Position numbers and translations under genes: made by a program. Below the pieces are notes generated by a model. The model ran no database searches. It saw nothing but the letters and a program-made list of their open reading frames with translations, and had not been told where the DNA came from. A DNA stretch of 64,000 nucleotides from Marchantia polymorpha subsp. ruderalis (lineage: Eukaryota > Streptophyta > Marchantiopsida > Marchantiales > Marchantiaceae): contig AP031352.1 in NCBI GenBank assembly GCA_037833965.1, forward strand, positions 10,830,501 through 10,894,500. Reading direction: 5' to 3'. Each line of letters opens with the position of its first letter. Position 1 is the stretch's first letter. This document shows, one piece after another, positions 56,401 to 64,000 of this stretch.

Positions 56401-59400
56401 AATTAAAATGTAACAGATATAAATCAAGTAGTTGTAGAGTAGATTTTCAAATTAATAATATAAGTTTTCATTTATTGCTCTGGTAATGATTTTTTTAGAA
56501 GTAAAAAGTAAAAATTAAAGAACAAAAATATCTTGGTTTTACATTTTCAATTGTAATTCTAATTGTAAATCTATAATACGGCATGGACCAAATTATTAAA
56601 TTTACTTATGCAGAATATCTCACTTTTACTGGAGGGAGCATATATACATTTAAAATTTCCTTCGAAGTTGTACCAATTCAATGTTACTTTGAATTCATAT
56701 GAATGTAAATATCAGTTATAACACAACATGATCCATGTAAAAAGTTCATCACAAAAATTTTGCACTAGAAAAGAGTAAAGCAGAACATAAAGTTAAGTAG
56801 CCTAAATCGAGCTAAAGTTCTAGAATTTGGACTTTCACGAAATTTTCTTTGTATACAGTGTTTGGCTTGGCTTATGTCTTCTAGAAAATTACAGAAGAAC
56901 ATCCGTGTAGATGTTACTCGTCACAATTTCTACTATATTCTGGTTTTATTTTCCGCTGACAACTATGTAACCTGTATAAGCTTTGGTTGCATTCGGTCTC
57001 ACAGAGTATCCACATTACTGACTAATCTTGTGTCGATGGATATTCCTTGTGTTCTGACAACCTATTAACGTATTTTCACCAAAAAGTTCTCATTACGTAG
57101 CAAATCAACATTTCCCCTTTTATATTTACAGAAATTTTACGACCCTACCTCTTTCTTACTATCACAAGTAACCGATATATTATTTGTCTTTCCCATCTTC
57201 TCTCCAGAATTACGCTCAAGAATTAGTAAAGAGTATGAAGTATGTAAACAAGCTTATGCTTTCACCAACCCGTTTACAAATCGTAGGGTTCGGATTTGTT
57301 ATCATATATCGTACAAGGTTAAAAGATTTATTTTCTGTCAAGTATGAGAGATGGAATTATCCTTCATCATCTGTGAACGTATCCATGACACTTTTCTAAA
57401 GCTTGAAAAAAGGATGTGAAAATTTGTGAGATGCTAATATTAAAATTTGCTGGAAACTCCTTGAGATAGAATTGCATGTGTTGTTTGTTTGGGTTGAAGA
57501 CACACTAAGACAATATTAGATCCATTTTTTTATAACGAGCTTACTTAGTTAAGGTTGTTTTCGTGTTTCGATTCTGTATTTGTTATGTGGTAAGTTACAC
57601 CATTGTCGGATATATGACAAAAAGGAGGAAATACTTCAACTCCAGGTGCAGATATATTACCCAAAAGTCTATAAGTGACTTACACGACTAGACCTTGAAA
57701 CTATGCTCTGTAATTCAAGTTTGAAATGATAACAAAGCCAACAAATGGCACAAAAGATGGAAGGCTTGAAGTAATCTCCCACATCCACGAAGTTTCGTGC
57801 CAATATCCACTGCAAATTTGATGATATTACGGAAGCTTGATTTGTTTAATCATGTCAAAGAGGTGAGATCTAACTCATGTAAAGGTTCTAATCAGCTATA
57901 TACCCACTGCTTGGGGTGATTAATTTTCTTTTTGTCTCGTTTGATTTGCTGTACAGTTCTTCATTAGACAGGACTTTTCCATATCACACATTTAGATTGA
58001 ACAACGCGCATGCTTGGAACATAAACATAAGTCTTGTTGCTTCTGGCTCCGTAAACTTTTATTTTCTTGCAACTTTTGGTAGCAATATTAGTGATTTCTC
58101 TAATGTTGTTGCATATGGAGTAATCTTATCATCTCTCAACAACACTCTCTCTCATTGTCACCAACACGCTTCATTTGATTGTCCTGAAAATTGAAGTGTA
58201 GTTTTCTTCATTCAAAAAAGTGAAAATTTTCTTAAATTTGTAAAACTCGATGTATGTGATATGTGAAACTTCATTATTTTTTTAGATTGAAAAGAGATTT
58301 TATTTTCCCTAAAGTTGTTTTGTATAGGTTGCTGTGTCTTATGAAAGTCCAACTGGCCTAGATCAACGGTAACTTACATGGCTGTGTGGGAATCTCCATG
58401 ATTATTCAAGGTTTATTGAAATAAACCATTTTATATGATGAAATTTTCCCAACAAAAACCTCTTATATTTTTGATCTCACAATCCCAAATGCTTTCATAT
58501 ATACGTACAAAGAGATCATATTTTCAAAATGTTGACAACAATATCAAATTTGTTAATAATATGAAATTATTACACATCTTTCAACCAGATACTTTATTTA
58601 TTTGTGAACCTTAGATATAGATAGCTCCAATGCTAGTACTACTTATAAATATCATGGTATTGCATAGAAAAAGTTCATACAGTTTCGATATGCAGTTCAT
58701 ATGCTTCTATTGATGAGTGAAAGTGAAAAAAATTAATCATAATATCTGTATGCAAGACTTTTTTCCATGTTAATTGGTTGACCATCGAAAAATATATTAT
58801 TTACACAAGATTTGAAGAGATCTTTTGATAAAAATTAAATTCATTGATTATTTCTGAAAGTTCAAAGCATGGGAGTTTGTTTATGTGCTCTAGATTTCAT
58901 AAAAAAACAACTGAATGTGATCAGCAGATGTAACGTATGACTAGGTGGAGATGTAATGCAAAATCCAGTAACGAGAGTTTGAGTTGCTACATTTAAATGC
59001 AATCTTGGTATCTCAGTTTTTTGTGTTCGGTATGATTGCATTGTTGAAAAAAAAGTTACATTGCAAAGATTTGATATCTTTTTAATTGCTATAAGTACGT
59101 GTAAGATAAAAGCTAATTTTTTTATGAGAAATTAATTACACTATTTATGATTAGCGGGAAAGCGTCATTTTTGCCATGTAAATGCAAACTTGAAGCTTGA
59201 TTTATTACAATAAAATTACAAATGTTTCTGTTAGAGTTCATCATTTGATAATAACTACTGATCTTTCAATAATGTTTCCCTCCATAGGCATTTTTTAAAC
59301 TTTACATTTGTTAGATCACAAAAAAAAGTCTTTTCAAAATTTACAAAGCTGCAAAGTAGAATTAAATCAAAAAAATAACATAACATTTTTGCTTAAATTT

Positions 59401-60316
59401 TTTCTTAATATGAAATAAAACACAAAAGATAGATATCAAAAAATAGAATATTTACAAAATTGTATATTTTTAATTTTTTGAATTAAATTTAGCAAGTAAA
59501 TAATATCAAAATCAAATGATGACAAAATTTTTTGTATTTTATAAATATAATAGGAAACATATAATTTTTGCAAAGCAAATGTTTATATGTGATGAAATCA
59601 AAATATCTTGTGAAATAAATATGAATGATAAGTTTTAGAAATATTTATTTTCTTTAAAATGTAAAAGTATCATGGCATATATCACTATGAGCATAAGGAA
59701 TTTTAATAAATTCTCCAATCAATACACAATAATTAGATTCTATAAAATGTATGAATTATAAAAATGATAAATAAAATATTTCATGCATGTCAACTCAAAA
59801 ATATTTGTAATATGACTAAGTAATAAAACTTCTTTTATTTGATATGACATATCAAAACAAACCTAATTTCTAAATTAAATCTTTACTTCTTTGATAATAT
59901 GCTTAGATAATGAACTGCAATTATAGGATGATATTCAGAGTTTAGTTATTCTTAATCACACATCAATTATTCGAAAAAAAAATGGTAATGATATATATTG
60001 GTGAAATTGTTTTTAATTGGGATGTTATGATTTGGAAATAATGGTCCAAAATAGTTAGTAATGAATTTTTTCTTGTCTCAATTGACTAAATATACCTAAA
60101 GCAAGAAAATCTTCGATGTGATAAAAAACGTAATTTTCGTTTGAGATAATTTTGAAATCATTGATTTATAAGATGTATTGATAAGAATTTCTTGATATGA
60201 AGGAGTTGAATGTCTGATCTCAATGTTTTCTTCACACCAAATAGGGTGATCAAGTAGTTTTACAATAAAAGAAAATTTTCATGTTTAAAGAATTATGTTA
60301 TTTTTTAAAATGTGAA
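53401..60316. other. AT-rich gene-free block
   Basis: Seven kilobases, mostly very AT-rich, with a less AT-rich island at about 56.8-58.4 kb holding short open frames of 68-92 codons and no domain. No transposon enzyme motif was seen in any frame. The direct duplication near 55.6 kb is listed separately. Confidence 0.55.
55581..55777. repeat. Direct duplication, two ~84-bp copies offset by 113 bp
   Basis: AATAATC...GCTTGTTAGG, then TTATACGTCATGT, ATTAATCCACTAG and TAGAATG, occurs at 55581-55664 and again at 55694-55777. The copies differ at several positions. The roughly 30-bp spacer may be part of the repeated unit, giving a 113-bp period with one and three-quarter copies. Confidence 0.75.
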
Positions 60317-61018
60317 TACAGAGTTAAACCTCCCAATAGTGTCACCTCTTATGAGGGACATCGTAGAATCCCAGAACCATTAGTTTCTAACGTGTAAATC
60401 TGCTCAATAATAACGGTACGTCACTATTCCCAATAGTGACATGATACTATACAATAGTGACAATTTCAAATATAATTTCAAAATAAAAATTTCTATCATT
60501 ATCACAATACATAGTTATGAGACTACAAAAATGTGGCATAAATATATTTAAAGGTATATCTCAACAATTCACACTTTCTGGATTTAACTAAGGGTTTAGG
60601 TTTTAACCCTAGACCCATAATTTGCTACATATATTATCATTAATTGTTTCACTAAGATGTGTGTCTATTAATCTAAATTTAAATGTAATTATAATGTCCA
60701 TGTTGACCATGAAGGCCATTTTGAAACCAAACAACAAATTTATAGAATATCTTAGGGTTGATGCAATGCACGATAAGAAATCTATGAAACTTTAATTTTT
60801 TTAATTGACACCTCCCAATAGTGACATCTAACCCCAACGCCTTGTATGTTACTATTAGGAGGTTAAATTAAAATTATGCACCTCACAACAATGACATTTA
60901 ATGTTAACAGCAATGTATGTTACTATTAGTATGTTATACTCACTTTACTCACACCTTGTAATAGTGGCTTAAAACCCAAGTACCAATATATGTCACTATT
61001 GGGAGGTTTAACTCTGTA
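60317..61018. mobile_element. Complete TA-flanked inverted-repeat element, pogo/Emigrant-like MITE
   Basis: Perfect 23-bp terminal inverted repeats CAGAGTTAAACCTCCCAATAGTG (split here as CAGAGTTAAACC + TCCCAATAGTG) lie at 60319-60341 and 60994-61016, each flanked outside by TA, the target duplication of Tc1/mariner elements. The CAG start and AAACCTC core resemble the termini of Emigrant, a pogo-derived MITE of Arabidopsis (from memory). The roughly 700-bp interior has no coding capacity. Near the right end three units start at 60809, 60879 and 60950, each about 70 bp and each a hairpin built from ACCTCCCAATAGTGACAT-like and TATGTTACTATTAGGAGGT-like halves. GTCACTATT-CCC-AATAGTGAC at 60420-60440 is another internal palindrome of the same motif. 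A decayed relative lies at 14.56 kb. Confidence 0.85.
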
Positions 61019-63330
61019 GTAAAGTAGAAATTTTATTTTAACTTGTAGTTAGGAGTAACTTGGGAGCTATAAGAAAAAACATTAAGAGAGAGTTGAAGTA
61101 AGATTGTAAAATTCTCAGCCAATCAGTACACAAGTTTGCTCTATGTACAATGGTAGCCAAAATACACCACCCTAAGAGATATTGCATTTAGTTCATAGAC
61201 TGGGAAACTCTAGGAAGTGGTGCATGCACTGCCTTCGAAAACCACACAAAGAAAAGGAAGTTTTTCTGCGCTCGCTTGTACTCGTGACAGATTCTATGTC
61301 GAGCTTGTGAGAAGATGAAGCGCAGACTGAGAGCTATGTCGATGCTGAAGACGGCAAGTAAATCACCAGACACGTGAAACGCGCAATTCTGGAACCCCCG
61401 TCGCTGTTTCATTGTGCCACCACATGCAGTCATGCATGGAACCAGGAAACCTGTGAGCTTAATTTTGAAGCAGGCAGAAGTTGATGGTGGTGTGTACCTG
61501 GCACGGACGAGCTTAATAACACTAAGTTTCAAGAGCCAATGTAAAGTTGAACGTACTCCCGATCGTCCGAGGGCGATCGGGAGTACGCAAACAAGCATGA
61601 GCTCAATAGAATTGTCAAGCCCAAGCTCGAGAAGCACGATCGCGATGACCCTTCTTAGAGCTGCATCAGGACCAAAGCCGAACTCGAACCACCTACACGG
61701 CCAGTGATCAAAGTCTTCTTATTCCCTCGCGATCAAAATCTTGCCCAAAAGACTGGATCGAGTGACCTCTTCATGAACAATAGCGTGACTAGCAGTTGCA
61801 GCTCCATGTCAGGTCAATGAATTGTACAGAGCAAACAATGCAGCTGCCTGTAGTTACTTGTCGAACATGAATCCGCAAGACATCTTGGACGCGGCCTGAC
61901 AGAAGAAAATCGAATCGAATGTTGGATAACACTAGACTATCGAGCGGATGGCCACACTTGAATGTCGCCAGCTACGATTCCGAGGACATCATTCACGGTT
62001 GGGAACATGATAGACATGCCTATAAGATGAGCCGGAAGATGAGGGAGCTGCATCGATCCACTCAAAATGAACTGGTGAATTGCTTGGCGAGGAAGCGGGT
62101 TTCAATGGATCCGAGTCAAACTCCTCACGTGGTCCAAATTCTTTTCATGCGAAGTGGCCGCTTCGTCTCACTGAGACTGATAAGACCTGTCCACATGTCA
62201 ACCGCACCCAGCAACTGAGCCATAGATATGTCGACCATGTTCGTCACTCGGTGCACTTGGTATGCACTTTCCCAGTTTCACTGCACCAAATGCTTCGAGC
62301 TCCTCCTGATCATGAGGAGGATCTGCACAGTCCGACTGCAGTCGAAAATTATGTGGACCATGCAGAACTCGAAGCGAAGGTTAGCCTTAAAATTTAATTC
62401 CCTCGTGCCGTGACACAAGCCCATCAGCTCAGATCCGTGGCCTCGGCTTCAGCTGCGGCTCAATCTCGGGCGCTACCGTGAGATGCTTCACGATGAACCA
62501 CTGTGACCCTTGAGTTGGCTCTGCACGTCCACGACCGGCGGTTCATCCGACATCAGCTCTGAGCTTAGTCAGTACATGAAATCTGCAAAGCATCAGGTTT
62601 CTCCTTTCTCAGATCTACGCTTTAGGACGCTCTCGGGAGAAGTTCTCATCCTCGTACTGCATTGATCATGCACTCGGTCGGAATTCAAAGCGGATAATGG
62701 TGATCCGTAGTTAACAACCTCAAATCAGGTACGTACGTATCTGCTGAGGTCCCAGATGCACTTCGAATGACGCACTCGATTCGCTATTGCATCCCGATCC
62801 ATGCCCAGTCAGTGCGGCCCACTGGTTACGGCAGCACTGAAGATTCTTCGAGTTGTTTATGTCAGATTGCTCATATGGCCTCGGATCTAGTTTTGGTCAT
62901 TCCTCTCGTCGTCTGGCATTTAGCAAGTTGATCCCATTCGGCTCAACTTTGGTTGTGAACTTCGCGCGTCTTTCCATACGGAAATATGGCAACACACTGG
63001 ACCAGGAAGATGCGCAATGACAATACAATCGTCGTCATAATTCGACTTTACGAATTCAGTGCATAGTTTCTAGCTTGCAGAATTAGCTGAGGGATTAAGA
63101 AATTTATCTCGTTAGGAGCAGGAGCGCTTCATCTTGAAGAAGGTGGTCTACTCATCCAAGTTGCCTCCGAGAGGCACAGACCTGCATCGAGCAGAACAGA
63201 CGAACTAGTACACTCGACGGGATTGATTTCTGATTTTCGAGTTTCATTGCCTCTTTCTTGCAGGTTCAAGTGAGTTTTTCCGCCATAGTGGGTTCTGATT
63301 AGGCCGACATCTAGAAAGTGCACAGAATCC
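61019..63330. other. Intergenic upstream of the LRR gene
   Basis: Composition returns to moderate after about 61.1 kb. Open frames of up to 149 codons (minus) and 105 codons (plus) show no recognisable domain. The right end should carry the promoter of the LRR gene; I could not place a TATA box with confidence. Confidence 0.45.
61552..61587. repeat. 14-bp perfect inverted repeat
   Basis: CGTACTCCCGATCG at 61552-61565 and its exact reverse complement at 61574-61587, with an 8-nt spacer TCCGAGGG. It contains two CGATCG-type cores. It could be an extruded hairpin or a binding site; no gene context explains it. Confidence 0.75.
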
Positions 63331-64000
63331 ATGGCAGGCACAGCTATGGGCTGGACCTGCGTGACTGTGCTAGTATTGCTATCGGTGCGTGCGAGTGCTC
63401 AAGCTCGAGCACCGAAGACATGCAAAGCTGCTGATGAAGCAGCTCTTCTCGACTTCAGAAGGGACTTCACGTGCAGTGACGACATCGATCCGGGCGTCAC
63501 CTGCCCGCTCGATAGCTGGACGAGCGACAGCGACTGCTGCACGGATTGGGAAGGCATCAGCTGTGACTCCAGGGGCCGGGTCAAGAAAATCAAGGTCACT
63601 TCGTTCTTCAGGCCACCATCGTCATTCGGAATTCGAGGCAACGAGAGGAGACCGTTTGGACGACCTCTCGCAGAGCTCAAGGAGCTGCAGGACATCGAGA
63701 TGAGATTCGTCCAGATGTCTCAGCCGCTGCCCAAAGCGTTCGCCAACATCACCAAGCTCAGGAGGCTGTCGCTCATAGCTTGTAACATCATTGGAGAAAT
63801 TCCTGGCGAGTATGGCCGATTGAGTAACCTGGAGACTTTGCGCGTGGATACAGTGTCTCCGGACTACTTCGGACAAGGTATGGTGGGTACGACGGGCATT
63901 CCCCAAGAGCTGTGCAGCCTTCACAAGCTCAAGCACTTGTTCTTGTTTTACAACCCCCAGCTGTCCGGAAGCATCCCCAGCTGCATCGATCGATGGACTA
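63331..64000 (+). CDS. Secreted or receptor-type leucine-rich repeat protein, N-terminal part (runs off the window)
   Basis: Open from ATG 63331 to the window edge, 223 codons so far, no stop. Residues 1-23 form a signal peptide: hydrophobic core VTVLVLLSV, then ASA before Gln24. An LRRNT_2 cap follows at about 31-80, with AADEAALLDFRRDF, CPLDSW and the diagnostic CCTDWEGISCD. Plant-type LRRs begin after it: ITKLRRLSLIACNIIGEIP, YGRLSNLETL and LKHLFLFYNPQLSGSIP match the LxxLxLxxNxLxGxIP consensus. The missing remainder decides whether this is a receptor kinase, a receptor-like protein or a polygalacturonase-inhibitor-like secreted protein. The Cys pairing and diverged first repeat recall the last kind, but that is a guess. 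ATG is preceded by AATCC and followed by G at +4. Confidence 0.9.
   Translation, partial: MAGTAMGWTCVTVLVLLSVRASAQARAPKTCKAADEAALLDFRRDFTCSDDIDPGVTCPLDSWTSDSDCCTDWEGISCDSRGRVKKIKVTSFFRPPSSFGIRGNERRPFGRPLAELKELQDIEMRFVQMSQPLPKAFANITKLRRLSLIACNIIGEIPGEYGRLSNLETLRVDTVSPDYFGQGMVGTTGIPQELCSLHKLKHLFLFYNPQLSGSIPSCIDRWT

Noticed and set aside
1-64000. CRISPR array, bacterial operon or prophage
   Set aside because: No regular direct repeats with spacers; gene structure, introns and tRNA type are those of a plant nuclear genome.

Overview
The window reads as nuclear DNA of a land plant, most likely a bryophyte and perhaps a liverwort of the Marchantia kind; the lineage call is inference. The plant evidence is a two-C1-domain diacylglycerol kinase with an N-terminal membrane anchor, a mitochondrial glycine-cleavage T-protein of 408 residues, a TORNADO1-like LRR-ROCO protein, a DUF599 membrane protein, an LRRNT_2-type secreted LRR protein and a plant-type tRNA-Ala(AGC). 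A PKA-type regulatory subunit, which seed plants lack, points to a non-seed plant with flagellate sperm.

Layout. 1-6.3 kb: no recognisable gene. 6.3-12 kb: very AT-rich, with one 41-bp tandem repeat. 12.3-14.1 kb (+): intronless MnmA/TRMU-type tRNA 2-thiouridylase. 14.1-17.9 kb: intergenic, with a relic of a pogo/Emigrant-like element and a short foldback element. 17.9-22.6 kb (-): seven-exon diacylglycerol kinase, reconstructed exon by exon. 22.6-24.6 kb: GC-rich, CpG-rich island upstream of it with four ACGT cores. 25.9-26.6 kb: foldback element of the same family as the one at 16.4 kb. 28.7-30.7 kb (-) and 31.8-33.0 kb (+): a divergent pair, a long coiled-coil protein and a PKA regulatory subunit. 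33.6 kb: tRNA-Ala. 34.0-35.2 kb (+): GCST. 35.2-42.6 kb: mostly unassigned. 42.6-44.0 kb (+): two-exon DUF599 gene. 44-46.6 kb: tRNA-like sequence and a probable LINE relic. 46.6-50.6 kb (-): LRR-ROCO gene. 52.2-52.4 kb: four consecutive hairpins. 53.4-61 kb: AT-rich, ending in a complete TA-flanked inverted-repeat element. 63.3 kb to the edge (+): truncated LRR protein.

The genes are ordinary scattered plant loci (tRNA thiolation, lipid signalling, cAMP sensing, photorespiratory glycine cleavage, ROCO signalling) and do not form a pathway. The only neighbours that might share a job are the divergent coiled-coil/PKA-R pair. Five of the six complete gene models are single-exon or nearly so, while DGK keeps six coding introns. 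Coordinates rest on reading the sequence by eye; no alignment or database search was run.
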